The notes: a model not told the origin generated them from the letters alone. 64,000 nt of DNA from Polytrichum commune (GCA_950295325.1 OX485806.1:42284001-42348000); one strand, 5' to 3'. Positions 46,547-58,870 are shown, counted from the first letter of the stretch. Made by a program: numbers and translations.

Positions 46547-47125
46547 TCAACTTGACTTCCGTGGCTTCCGTCGAAGGTCCGTTCTTGGCCGAACAAGATC
46601 CGGCCGAAGTAAATCAACATAACTTATCGTTCGGTCTTTCATCCGTTCCTTCAACGGTAGTCGATGAGGCGATAATCCTCTCATCTTCATACGAAAAGGC
46701 AAAGTTCTTGAAGATTCCCCCGCTACCTTGAGTTCTTCAATGTCGATTAAATTGTCATCCACATCCACATCCCCGGGCTTCCGTTCCATATGCGCATTCA
46801 AATCAACCACATCATTTGGATCTCCACCCACGCAGTTTGTTAGGTCCTTCTCCACCGCATCGATCTCCAATTTGTCCGCATTTCGTCGTTCGTCTTCTTT
46901 CACCCTCAACTTCCATGCTTGTGTAAATTGTGAGAAGGGGGTCATGACATACTCATCACGAAATCGATCTCTAGCACTTCTCTCATTTCTTTCACGCTCA
47001 GGTGATGGATTGAATGGAATATAAGAATCCCCTAAATTCACGCACTCCTGATCCCATCCAAGACCCTCAAACATGTCTCTCTTTTCTCCCATCCTATCCA
47101 TATTACTGTACCTCGTCATATGCAT
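46547..47125 (-). CDS. Intact 192-codon open reading frame, unknown function
   Basis: It runs from ATG at 47125 to a stop at 46547 without interruption, notable in a region where other frames are broken. The protein is hydrophilic and charged, with RERNERSARDRFRDEY, an acidic middle (DVDVDDNLIDIEELK) and a basic end (RPRTDLRRKPRKS). No zinc finger, membrane segment or known motif is recognised. It points away from the RING-like gene at 47641. It may be an accessory protein of the transposon that also holds the hAT gene, or a conserved exon of a longer gene. Confidence 0.5.
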   Translation of the reverse strand: MHMTRYSNMDRMGEKRDMFEGLGWDQECVNLGDSYIPFNPSPERERNERSARDRFRDEYVMTPFSQFTQAWKLRVKEDERRNADKLEIDAVEKDLTNCVGGDPNDVVDLNAHMERKPGDVDVDDNLIDIEELKVAGESSRTLPFRMKMRGLSPHRLPLKERMKDRTISYVDLLRPDLVRPRTDLRRKPRKSS

Positions 47126-47394
47126 GAGTCTAAATGCTCTACTTATATATTGAGCTCAAAGGACTTCATGAAATATACAATAATTGATGTAATCCAAGAT
47201 GTAGAGGATCCAATTCTCGTTGGTGAAATAAAGACAACACAATTAGAACAAAAAAGGTTTGTGAAGTAAAAAATGAAGTTGCATTTTTTGGAAAAGTCGT
47301 TTGACATCCGCATTGGAAACCTCTTTGATACCTCTTTGAAGCTTCTATATTTCATATGTTATCCATTCATTCAACAAATCACATAGTGGTGCTT

Positions 47395-47590
47395 CAACCT
47401 TAGTGGTTCATATGGTTTCACAACCCACACGCATACGAAGGCCACTTTCATTCAACAAATCATATATATATGCTTCAATCATAGTCGTTCATATGGTTTC
47501 ACAACCCATGTCACGCATGCGAAGGCCACTTTCATTCAACAAATCACATATTGGTGCTTCAAATTTAATGGTTCATATGGTTTCACAACC
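47395..47590 (+). repeat. Tandem array, about 80-bp unit
   Basis: Units share GGTTCATATGGTTTCACAAC, CGAAGGCCACTTTCATTC and AACAAATCACATAT. Between two and three units are present. The same array occurs at 56283-56560. Confidence 0.85.
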
Positions 47591-47607
47591 CTAAACCCTA
47601 AACCCTT
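47588..47607 (+). promoter_or_regulatory. Telomere-like (telo-box) motif upstream of RING-like gene
   Basis: CCCTAAACCCTAAACCC is 2.5 units of the plant telomere repeat. Telo-boxes occur in plant promoters, and here it stands about 40 bases before the first Met of the RING-like gene. A shorter version lies at about 56557 after the second array. Confidence 0.5.
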
Positions 47608-47649
47608 TCAAATCACAAACCAACAATAATATTGAATGAAATAATGCAA

Positions 47650-48973
47650 AGAAAGATGGAGGCTTTGCAAAAAGAGGTGGTGCACATGCGGCAACAACTT
47701 CAAGTGATCAATGAAGTTATTGTTGATTACAAAGCGAAGATTGACCTTGACTGGAGGAGCGAAATGCAAGGTTGAAGAAATTTCTGTTGGATGCGATTAT
47801 GGAACGCGACAATATGAGGACAAGCACATTGTTTGCTATGGCAAAGGCCCGTCAATTTAAACCTGAATTTGAGAGCATCCGGAAATAATGGAACCGCAAT
47901 CAAAGAATGTGGAACATGATGCTCACGTGATGGCCAGAAGGTGAGCAGATGTACCATAGTAGGTCGGATGAGAATAGGGAGTGGACATTGCCAAATGGGA
48001 GCATTGATTGGCAGCAAGTGTCCGATGAGGATCACCATTGGGATGTGGAACAAGTGCATGAATATCCATTCCACATGGCTGGTGAAAAGTTATGGCCTAA
48101 TTCAAATGGAATGGTTTCAGACGGATCCGTGTGTGCGATTTGCTAATGTCCATTTGGCTCAGAGGGATGTTTTTAAGTTGGATCATGTAAGGCCCAATTT
48201 CATCCACAATGTCTAATAGGGAATATGATTAAGAAACGCCAGTGTCCTCATTGTAGATCACCCTTCCACCCTCGTTTGTACCTTCAATTTGGCCTTCGGG
48301 ATTACATGCCTGACGTGTGGGTGTTAAAACCTGAGGACTTTCCCTTCGCACTTCAAGAGTTTGATGGGGAGAATGTTGAGTGGAATTGGTTATACAATTG
48401 TGCCAAGGTTCAGCTATGGAACGAGCACAAAAATAGAGCATGGCACGGAGTGCACATCTAATTACGTATGTTGCAGATGAGTTATATCCCAACAAGCCCC
48501 CCGAGCATGGCTTGAAAATATTTTTTTACCAATCTCTTGATTGGCATTGGGATACAACAAGCAGACAATTAAAAAGAGATAATCATCCTCCTTGGTACAA
48601 TGCAGTAAGTCTCCAATCAGTATCGGAGCATGATTTGGAAGAAGATGCAGATGACATGCCTATGGAACGAGATCCGAGACTTGAATTGGAGTTGGAGCAA
48701 GGGTACCACCAGAACAGGCTGCAGTTGAGTGCAATTGATGCACTATTGCATAGAGTTACGGATGATGCGGTTTTGAAATGGCTAAATGGTGGGCCTAGAC
48801 CACGTAATGCCGTTTCATTGTCTCCTAGAAGTCGTCCATATCTCACCCGTGGAGCAGCGCAAAGCATGGAAGGTGCAGGGGAATCATCACGAGCACGACG
48901 AGGACTTCAACAGTACGGCGGTCTTGATCCATCAACTCCAATTGCAATAGATCTCGATTCAGATTCAGATTAG
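47650..48973 (+). pseudogene. Coiled-coil and RING-like zinc-finger protein (broken)
   Basis: It begins MQRKMEALQKEVVHMRQQL, a heptad-like coiled coil, with a frameshift near 47750. A middle region includes WTLPNGSIDWQQVSDEDHH. The zinc-binding part (48135-48270) has CAIC, then CPFGSEGC, C-x3-FHPQC and QCPHCRSPFH, the order of a RING-H2 finger with the first His position replaced by Ala. A region DYMPDVWVLKPEDFPFAL follows, then a frameshift near 48440 and a C-terminal part ending in an acidic tail (AIDLDSDSD) at 48973. Stops near 48145, 48172 and 47885 occur. It is tail-to-tail with the hAT gene. Its role is unknown; ubiquitin ligase activity is only a guess. Confidence 0.65.
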
Positions 48974-49640
48974 GAAATTTTGTATGATGTTTAGGAAGTT
49001 GTATAGGAAGGGAGGAAGACTTTGGACATAATGAACATATTTATTGTTCAAATAATATGTAATATGAAGAGGATTTACCGGCAAGTTGTCACTTCTAAGT
49101 GATTAGAATGTGTAAAAGATAGCATATGGATGCCACATGTTCTAGTGTTTTTCGACACTTTTAAAAACTTACTTAAATATTAGTAATTCATATGATAGTC
49201 TAACCAAAAGTACTATTAATTACATAGTCAATATTAAAACCACATAACGATATAATTATATAAAACACATAGAAATGTTCCCAAAAAGTGGAAGTCACCA
49301 ACGAAGCATGTACAATCGAGCAATAGGGGGCTTGCAATATTTATAAAAGCATTTGCTTTAAGAAGCTCAAGAAATAAAAATAAACTCCATGCACAGTAAT
49401 ATTATACTAATAATGGCATAACATTCTGTTGGAAATTAATTGCAACGACAAGTTGACAACCATATGGTATTTTAAAATTTTAAAAACATGCAATAAATAA
49501 CTTTATTACTATAATAAACGATACAACTGCAAAGGTAGCGTTTGCTTTGTGGTCTAAATATCTTACCGAAGGCCCTAATGTTGTATCAATTTTGACGTAA
49601 GTAAAAAAAATTACGGGAGTACGTATAAGCACCGAACGAC
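48974..49640. other. Spacer between convergent genes
   Basis: AT-rich sequence between the RING-like gene and the end of the hAT gene; nothing else is seen. Confidence 0.4.
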
Positions 49641-52600
49641 CACATTTGTGCAAAACCATTACGTTCGAATCCGTACGGTGGGATCATTTGCTTCGACACA
49701 CCTTAGGTCCTCTTCAGACTCGTCTGTGCTGAAATCATCATTTGTTTGGGGAGTCGCGCTCCGAAGGTGCAACTCTCGGTCAAGTTGTGAGATAATTATC
49801 TTCTTGGCGGGCCGGGAGCCCTCTACATCCTGTATGTCATTTTCATCTAGATGTGGTCTACCCTCATCTTCATTGTAGTCTTCTACAATAAACGGAAGCG
49901 ATCTTCCCTAATACCTCTTCCTAGTACATTTGATACCTCTCATAGTTTTCAGGCGCCCTCCACCCGTACCAGGACTTGAATGCACTTCATCTCTACTTCC
50001 ATCTATAATTGCATCCCCCACTGTACTTCCACCTCCAACTCCGAGACCACCTCTTCCATCGGATTGACTGTGTGGAAGCGAAACTGATGCGGGTGGAATT
50101 GCAATTGGTATGTTCTCAACAACATGTCGATGAACAGATGGACGGCGTGGCGCCTCTATAGCAACATTTCTTGAAATATTGTGTATAGCAACCAAAGTAG
50201 CACCCACAGCAATTGCACGTAAAACACCCAATCAAGAAGTATTGGCAATACTTCGAGTGAGAGGACGATGTTGACGTTGTACATGCACTTGCACCGTAGA
50301 GGTGGATGCAATTTCTTGAAGAGCACGAAATCGAGTTATAGGCATTTCAGCAACATTGGGCGTTTGAACTTCTATACGATGGTTGGATATGAGGGAGGCT
50401 TCCATGGATTCAGAATGTACTATGGCTGGAAGTGGATCCTGTTGAACATGCGTTGGCTCATTTGCGGGTAGTACATTGTCACCTCCACCAAAAGAAAGAT
50501 AATCGCTATGAGGTTGCAAGGAATCTACTTCAATTCCTACATTCTCTGTTGCCCCCATAACAACATTATGGTCAGAGGGAAAACCTTATTCAGTATGGAG
50601 GGTTTCAAAAGGTGGTCCTCCAATAGACCCCTCATGATCGTCATGCATTCCGTCGTTATGATGGGGGACATCCGTTTCATCAAAATCAAACACCCCAAGG
50701 TTTCCATCACTACCATTGCCATCATCATCTTCTGAATTATGATTCTCTGAATCGAGATCATCCAAATCAAAGTCAATGTCATCAACATTGTTGTCATCAT
50801 CATTTCCGGCCCTATCATTTGGATCCACGTCATCTTCGTTGTCATCTTCTTTGTCAAGGTCATCGTCAGAATGGACCTCATTCAATTCGTACCATTGCGC
50901 AGGTTTTGGGCCCCTCCGATGTCAAATGAGCCTACTATTGGTATATATGTAGACGAGGTCCTCAACACGACTATGCTTCAAGCGATTGCGACTCTTGTTG
51001 TGAACATATGAGTACATGCTCCAATTGCGCTCACATGCGGATGCGGAACATACTTGTGCAAGGATATGTCTTGCTATTGTTTGGAGGGCCTTAGCTCCAC
51101 CTCCCATTGCATCCCACCATTCATGGAGAGGTGCGGCATGCACGTTCGGGTCTGTAGAATCAACAAAAGGCCCTCGATTTTCAAGGAAATCTTGGTACTG
51201 GTGGAGGATTTGGACATAAGTGTCCTCATCTGGAGCAAGCCTACGAATAACTTGATTTAGGATTGTACTCGAATTCTCATCCTCATGGAGTGGGGCCCAA
51301 CCACGTAGAAGTGGATTTAACATCGCTCCAGCCCAATGAAGATCATTCAACATCAACCTCCATCTATTTTGAAACATTAGCATAGCATTTGCAGCAAGCT
51401 CAAGGCTTAAACGAAATGGAGGTTTATTGAATCCACGAATATGGGTTTGTAAATCATGCATGACCTTCCAAGCCAATCCCATTGGAGGCGCCTTGCCATC
51501 AAATACACAAAGAGCTTTAACAACCGGGATCACCATATACAAGAAATTTTCACACGTGTTCCAGAATCCATCGGAATGTATAAAACGTCGCACTACAAAG
51601 CCCTTCATGTAAGCGGTGCGAGATCTCCTCCTCAAGTCACGCATTAGAGTAAGCCAATCCTCATCAACCACCATTCTTTCCAAAGCATTGCGTATTTGAA
51701 GAAGACGTTCTATCATGATGAAGTTCGTTGCAAAACGGGTCTCTACAGGTAGGCGGAGTGAGAGATTTGGTGATAACCTCCGGAATATAGCTTGATAAGC
51801 ATGATGGTTTTTAACAAAAACACAAATATGGCACGCTTTTTTTACCAACTTTTTCACCCATTCCTCCTTCCCCCAATCTTCTAAGAGGAGATCTAGGCAA
51901 TGCGCAGCACATCCTTGAGAATATAGATCGGGATTTGCTCGAATCAAGTCGCGAGCAGCGGAGGCCATAACTGGGGCATTGTCGGTGCAAACTTGGACCA
52001 CATTATGTCGACCAACCTTTTCCACAAATGGTTGAATTTGAGCAGCAACGTAGACATGATCCTTGTGATTTCCCGTAGTATCAATGGTACCCAAGAGAAC
52101 GTCTCCCTTTGTGCCACATTGAAGAACGTTTAGGAGAGGTCGGTTTTGCACGTTGTCCCATCCATCACAACATATTGTAACGCCATATTTGTCAATGGAA
52201 TTCCCCAGCTTCTCCTTCACTTGCCTATCTAGATCAACTTTTTTAGCAGTTAACAACTTCGTACGGATTGCATTGTACGATGGTGGTGTGTAGGCTGGCA
52301 TTCGATGGCGAGCAGTTTGTGAACCCTTTGAGTGGTCCACCACTCTGCGGGATCACCTTTAGTTAGAATGTTAGCATTAAAAGTTAGAATTGATAGGGAA
52401 TTTAGGAAAAATTAGTTCATTTAGCATTTAGCCTAGAAGAAGGAAGGTTAAAATGAAACTAAGTAGTGCTAGAAGATAGCAAAGTAGAAAAAATGTGCTA
52501 GCTAGTAAAAACAACTAGCTAAGCAAATATTAGTAGATGCTAGTTATTAAGCAAATATTAGTAGATGCTAGCTAAGCAAGTGTTAGTTTATTAGTTAGTG

Positions 52601-55600
52601 TGAGGCACACAAGACTATTGGAGGTGTTTTACGTAAGAAGATAAAATCGGCGTGAAGAATTTTGAAGACAAAAAAGAAAGAGAGCAAGGGGGATACTTGC
52701 CCACTTGCCCCCTTGCCAACTCGATGGCGGAAAAATTAGAAAGATTTCTAAAGGTTTTTTGTCGGAGCCACCTCGGCGAGAGGGTGGCAACCTCAACCGG
52801 AAAAACCCCCGAGCCAAAATTTCGGGAAAGGGTTTGAAAAATGGATCCGGTGGAGGAGGGGTCCAACCCTTTTGTGAGAGGGTTTAAAAACCCCTCCTTC
52901 CACCTTGTAGCTCTCTTTCTTTCTCTAGTTTTTGGGCGAAGCCCTGCTTCAATGTAGTTAGGAAAAAATCCTTTAGCATGTATTCTCAATGGTCTAGAAG
53001 AAAGGCTTGAGAACCTCCTCTACTCTCTCTCTCCTAGTTAGGTTGTGTGTTTATTAACACACCAACAAAATTATTCCTTCTTTTGTAGAGGTAGGTTGGA
53101 TGGTAGAGTTTTGAGTAGAGGCATTATAGACCTCATCTGCCAATGCCCTGAAGGCTTAGTTCAAAAGCTAGAACAAGATACTTATCATTTTTCTCTTAGA
53201 GAGATTTCATATAGCTATCCATAGCCGTTTCCCATTTGTGATTTGGTTGAGATGACAATTAGTTATGGATTTTCAAAGATGGAGTAGAAAAACTGGGTGG
53301 TCTTGTGGGTAGCGGCTGCTGGATCAGACCTGCGAGCCCAATAGGAATTTTAATTCCAAGAAATTATATTTTTCCCAAGTAGAACTTTTGTGTAGCTTTC
53401 CAAAATGGCTTAGAACATTTGATTTGAGCATGATTTGAATTAGATATGAATTGTGCAAGATGGGACACATAGTTTGAGAACTTTTGGTTGACTGCTGCAT
53501 TACAGAGGACCTGCTGGGTTCACTTCGGCTTACCTTTCTAATCACATATTTTTATCAAATACATCTTTTTAATATCTCTCCAGGGTCATATAGAACGTTT
53601 GATTTGACTAAGATTTGAATTAGATATGAATTGTTGAAGGCGAGATACATAGTTTAAGCCTTCTTGATTGACTGCTGTGTTACAAGGAGTCCGCTGAATT
53701 TCTATTAGCTTAACCTGCTGATGTCATAATTTTTCTAGTTAGAGCTTGTTCATAGCTTTCCAATGGTATAAGGAAAGCCTAGATCCAAGTAGTAAGGAAT
53801 GTGCTATGAATTCTTGAAGTTAGAAGGTAGATAGGTGGGTTGGAAGGGTCGGTTGAATCGACCTCACACTTCCAACCCTCATAACTTTTGCATTTCTTAT
53901 CCGATTAGAGTGATTTTTAGATCATTGGAAAGATAATTTGGTGCACTAAGTATAAATATTATGCTTAGGATTAAATTACAGGGCAGAATAACACTTTATA
54001 TTTTAATTGTTAACTAAGGTACGCTTACTACCAAACTAGTTACAAAGAAGGAGGCAAGGTCGACGCTCGGAAAGTGGAGCAAGGAAGGAGGTAGCGGCTC
54101 GGCCTACATCAAGCCCAAATCAACCGAGGAAAATTGAGGTAAATTAACTAACCTTAAGCCTTCCATTTAGGATCGGAGGGAGCACGGCTAAGGTACGCAT
54201 CTCTAAACCCACTCACCTATCTCGTAAGGTCAAGTGGCTTGACCACTTGACCGCCAAGGGAGTACCCAATTCCATTGTTTTCGGGGCCCTTGGTATGTTT
54301 TGTGGTAGTAGCTTCATTTATTAGCAAGTTTCGTGTGTGGTAAGTCGGATTAATCACCGACACGACCACTCTGAATGTTGTTGGTGGAAAGGTGGGGTTA
54401 ATGACCCGCGAATCCACTATTATGTTGTTGGCCCCATAGATTGGGAGTAATGGCCCCAATTTATGAAGATTGCGCAACATGTTGAACCTACAGGTCGCCC
54501 GTCACCCTGGTCCCATTGAGTTGCATTTCGTGGTCTATCCAGTGTAAACACATTTAACAATCAAAACATACAAAATAAATCGTAAACCCTTGTTGGCAAG
54601 AGACCCGAGGTAAGGGGTGATGCCTAATATGTTAATGTAGTAAGTTAGGACGTGCAAACAAAAGTAAGTAATTAAGAAGGAATTTGTGTGAAGGGTGGGA
54701 CTTAGGCCAAGTTCCCCCGCTTAGAAAACTAAATAAAACTAAATAAAGAAATAGGAAGAATTGAATGGTCCATCAAATTGTCGTTATTCCGTTCGTTGAG
54801 TTAGGGTGGTATGAGTCACACCCGGTTGGGTGTATCAGAACCATCCCAATTCACAAATTAGGATTGCCTTGGTTTCAAGGCTGGTGCGTCTGCGCGTAGA
54901 ATAGGTTGTAGGTTAAGGTTAGAACTAGATATGAAATTGGTTAGTGGAGTTTAAAGCCACACTAGTAAAAAACTAAGGCCTAACCTCCGGAGGTACTACG
55001 ACGCATATTTAATCTCCCTTAAAAATCTAACTACTCACGTTATACACCTATCATCCGGGTTCGGCTTGGGCGCCTGCAAATGCAGGCCACCTTCACCGAA
55101 GGGCTTGTGTGATACTTTTAGGCTCCCTCGAAAGGGGGTGGCCCAAAAGTACCACACAGTTTCACGCACAACATGAACAAATGCAGGATGTCTCACAATG
55201 TTGAAAGGAATGTTAGCTTCATAAAAAACCGTTGCCCATGCTCTATCAAGGAGTTGTCTTGTTGACACATTGAACCCCTCCGTTATGTTGAGTTGACGTA
55301 ATTCACGAGGAGGTGTGCCATGTGCCACAACACCAGAATGCTGTGTGGATTGGGACATAAGCAAAGGCTCTGTTTCACTATCTACAGAGTCCGCTATAAT
55401 AGGCTCCAGAGGTACATCATCTCGCACCGGAGGGTCCTCATTTACAATGCCTACATGTAAGGGCACAACGCCTCCGCAATGTTCAAACAAGACCCTAATA
55501 TGCGGAGGTACCATCCTACATGTGGAAACATCACTAGGACCCCCTAAAGGAGGTCTATAACCAAGGTGTGCCAACATTCTATTTCCTCGGTAAGATATGA

Positions 55601-55700
55601 CGAACGAGCAAAACCTACATTTAACATGTCTTTATGATTTACCGGGAACCATCCCCTTATCCTGGTACCAATGATCCCATGCATCATTTCGGCGTGGCAT
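49640..55700 (-). pseudogene. hAT-superfamily transposase, split by a solo LTR
   Basis: ATG is at 55700 on the minus strand. A BED-type zinc finger follows (KCRFCSF...HLGY, about 55560-55630). The frame then reaches VVRET at the insertion and resumes at 52317 as ARHRMPAY, so the 2844 extra bases cost no phase. The catalytic part has ICCDGWDNVQNRPLLN and VCTDNAPVMASAARDL, and CAAHCLDLLLEDW. The dimerisation region near the end has SASACERNWSMYSYVHNK. A long acidic C-terminal extension (about 50885-50586) and further tail continue in the same frame to about 49640. Stops interrupt at about 55635, 50922, 50586, 50232 and 49908. In hAT elements this protein cuts and pastes the element at 8-bp targets. 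Confidence 0.9.
52318..55156 (-). mobile_element. 2839-bp solo LTR (family S), copy 2, inside hAT gene
   Basis: On the minus strand it runs TGTGGTAC...GGTTCACA, identical in length to copy 1 at 21790-24628. Perfect target duplications CAGTT (plus strand, 52313-52317 and 55157-55161) flank it. The 124-codon open frame at 52615-52989 differs from that at 23957-24331 by about two residues. It splits the hAT gene between VVRET and ARHRM. Confidence 0.9.
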
Positions 55701-55944
55701 GACTTCAACAAAACTTGCAAATATAAACAAGGTAGAGCAAGTAACTTTGATCGCATACTAGGTCCTGTTCAAGAGTGCCACAAGGGCAACCCTAATTCAC
55801 AGTCACTAGAGTGGACAAAGTATCCTCTGCAATTGGGTCTCATGCATTCAATCCTCACTCCTTAGAAGAGAATCAAAAGTCTTGAGACACACTATAACAG
55901 TGGAGGCAAAAATGGCACCTTGAACCCTCAATTTATAAAGGTTG
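55701..55944. other. Upstream region of hAT gene
   Basis: No clear TATA element or further coding sequence; a promoter here is expected but not visible. Confidence 0.3.
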
Positions 55945-56050
55945 AGCGCAGACGGGGGGGCGGACGGGGCGCGGGGGGGCGGACGGGGGGGGGATGTGGG
56001 AACGGGGCGAAAACAAGGCGGGCCGGATGCAGGAACGGGGGCGGACGGGG
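55945..56050. repeat. G-rich GGCGGACGGGG tract
   Basis: Irregular GGGCGGACGGG words for about 100 bases. It is the complement of the C-rich tract at 45650-45712; a similar C-rich tract is at 58360-58440. Confidence 0.7.
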
Positions 56051-56287
56051 GCTAGTAATTTTTTCCCCACTTTACCTCTACTTTGCTGACATGTCATCAC
56101 ACGTGGACATCTTACATCATACGTGTCCGAAATGGGGTAATGTAATTACACACAGAATTCGGTAAAATTCAAGTCCGTCAGGATAAAGACAGCATCCGGC
56201 ATAATGTCATGACGGATACATGTCGTGACGGTACGACATTATACCGACATTAGCCTCCATCACGACACAATAGACAACCCTGAACCT
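56044..56287 (+). repeat. Long inverted repeat, right copy
   Basis: Reverse-complement partner of 43596-43837. Together the two copies frame a 12.7-kb segment with the RING-like and hAT genes. Confidence 0.85.
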
Positions 56288-56640
56288 TAGTGGTTCATAT
56301 CGTTTCACAACCCACACGCATACAAAGGCCACTTTCATTCAACAAATCACATATTTGTGCTTCAACCATAGTAGTTCATATGGTTTCACAACCCATGTTA
56401 CGCATCCGAAGGCCATTTTTATTCAAAAAATCACATATTGGTGCTTCAACCTTAATGGTTCATATGGTTTCACAACCCATACGCGTACGAAGGCCACTTT
56501 CATTCAACAAATCACATATTTGTACTTCAACCATAGTAGTTCATATGGTTTCACAATCCTAAACCCTAAAATTCTAAATTCTAAACCCTTTCAAATCACA
56601 AACCAACAACAATATTGCTTCCAATCTATATTCAATTAAG
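56283..56640 (+). repeat. Second copy of the 80-bp tandem array and telo-box region
   Basis: Three to four units of the array at 47395-47590 (CAACCCACACGCATAC, CATTCAACAAATCACATAT), followed by AACCCTAAA words and CTTTCAAATCACAAACC as before the RING-like gene. The RING-like coding region is not present after it. Confidence 0.85.
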
Positions 56641-56841
56641 GCATTGTGAATTGTACATTGTACATCACACTTAAATTGAAGGGGATCTCTGCATTTTGCA
56701 AAGTCTACCTCAAATCATCCCACTGTCAAGCTAAGATGCCTCATAATTAACCCAATATTTAACCAGCCAAAGCATTACTAGCATGTCAATTGACGTGTGG
56801 TTTTTTCTTCACAAGTCACAGTACGTGTCAACTTCTCAATT

Positions 56842-56863
56842 ATGCATGTCAATTGACATGCAT
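56842..56863. repeat. 22-bp perfect palindrome
   Basis: The centre is TGTCAATTGACA, extended perfectly on both sides to 22 bases. A partial copy (CATGTCAATTGACGTG) is at about 56783. It lies in an AT-rich spacer without a gene. Confidence 0.7.
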
Positions 56864-57079
56864 TTTTTTTTGCGAGTTTTTGCGTGTCAAAAGTGAATAA
56901 CTTGCAAAAACTTGTCAAACATACAAACTGCTTCCCCCCATCCCCCAGCCTTCCCCCCCTATGTTCCCGTACAGTGTGTAAGTTTGACAAATTTCATTTG
57001 ACGTTCAACTCCAAATACAAAGTGTCATGTGACATTTAAAAAAAATGAATGTCAAAATGACATATACATTTAATTCTAA

Positions 57080-57960
57080 AATGTCACCTCAATTTTGGGT
57101 TACACAACATTTTAGAAAAACTAATATTTTAAATAATAAAAAATACAATGTTGATTTGTAACAAAAAACTATCAATCGGGCATAAGGGCCAAGTTCCATG
57201 TACCGGTCCCGATCCGTTTATTTTGAAATAAATGGGTGGGCCGGTGAAAAGAGGATGGTGCCATGTGCCCATCCCCCTCACCCAAGGACTTCCCTAAAAC
57301 CCGGGTAAAGCTCCCTCGGTTATAGCGGACACGTCCGGCTATCCCAATACACCTACAAGAACTTGTTCCGGAGATTTCCAAATAGCTTTTAGTTAAGTAG
57401 CTTTCACACATGGTCATTGTTTTATCTACCAACCAATGAATATTAGATAGTTTTTGTCCCATACCCAAATGCCTTAATCCTTACCATCGGTTTTTGTTAA
57501 TGGAGCTCCTCGTGCCCTCATAGCTAAGACTAAAAGCAACCAATCACAAGAGCGGGAGGCAACACTTTTAGAGGTCCTACATTCTTGCCTCATGTCTAGG
57601 TACCGATGGGAGGGTCCGTAGTTTTAGCTTAAAACCTCTACTTTTCGTCTCGGTAGGTTCATTATTCATCATTTTCCTAAAAGGACATTCATTCACGTAT
57701 TTTTTCCGGATTAAGCCATGCCACATCATTTGCCAACTAGGCTTGGCACTAGATAATGTCGATGGTGTGAACGCTCAGTTTTAAGGACCCACTTTTAGGC
57801 TTAGCTAATGTCAAGTGGGGAGGGGGCATAAGTAATATATTTATATATAGAGGAAAATATCAAAAGAAATATTCATAAAATATTTAAAACATTGTTTTGG
57901 TATCATTTAGGGGTTACACTTCAATTGTAGTAAAATAATCACATGATTATTTGTTTTTAT
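57080..57960. other. Spacer
   Basis: No supported feature; several short open frames only. Confidence 0.4.
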
Positions 57961-57980
57961 GAAATAGTTACATGGAACTC

Positions 57981-58353
57981 GGATTCCAGTGAACATCGTA
58001 GAATTGCGGTTGCACATTCTCTTGCAGTACAAATGTTATTTCATATTTGTATAGAGGACTTCATTACCTATCCGTGGACACCACGAACTCATTTTTTGGA
58101 ATTCGTATGATTTTTTGAGAGCCAAAAAACCGAGACTATGTCTTAAAATTTCGAAAAAAAAGTGAAAAGGTGTTGATTCCAACGAACAGCGTAGAATTGC
58201 AATCGCACATTCTCTTGTAGTACAAATGTTATTACATATTTGTATAGAGGACTTCATTACCTATCCGTGGACACCAAGAACTCATTTTTTGGAGTTCATA
58301 TGATTTTTTGAGAGCCAAAAAACAGAGACTTTGTCTTCAATTTCAAAAAAAAA
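57981..58353. repeat. Direct duplication of a 186-bp unit
   Basis: Two adjacent copies (about 57981-58167 and 58168-58353) share GTAGAATTGC, GTATAGAGGACTTCATTACC and TTTTTTGAGAGCCAAAAAAC. They differ at a minority of positions. A C-rich tract (CCCGTCCGCC words) follows at 58360-58440. Confidence 0.85.
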
Positions 58354-58870
58354 GTGAAAATCCCCCCCCGTCCACCCCTCCCCGTCCGCCCATCCCCGTC
58401 CGCTGTCCGCCCCCGCCCCCCCGTCCGCCCCACCGCCCTCTTACGTCCGTCCCATACACTCCTTAGTCATATTTTACTACTTTGATTTTAACAGAATGAT
58501 AACAGAATGGCAAAATGGTTTACCTAGCGCTAGGCATATCCACGTCCACGTCGGTCTTTTCTGCCACATAGGACGCCACATTGGCAAGAAGGTAAGTATT
58601 TTACCCACCCTACTATCTGACCCCTAGGTTGACCCTACGTGGACCTTATTGCAATCTCGATGTTGTTGCATCTCTGGCTCCACCTGCAGCGATTCCGAAC
58701 ACCCAGCACTCGGCTGTTGACTACCCCACTCCTTCACAACACACAATGCTCATCTACAACAGAAACATAGTACAATTGCTCCCGCAGCTCAGCACTGTAC
58801 ATCGCTGGTTGTGCCCGATTTCGTTATTCTTGTTGGCTTTAGCTTGTCATTAGTCCCAGACGAACCCACC

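Noticed and set aside
47395-47590. Regularly spaced repeats resembling a CRISPR array
   Set aside because: Repeats are contiguous with no unique spacers, and the setting is eukaryotic.
55945-56050. G-rich tract as a CpG-island promoter
   Set aside because: It is a simple GGCGGACGGG repeat with mirrored copies elsewhere, more like an element end than a promoter.
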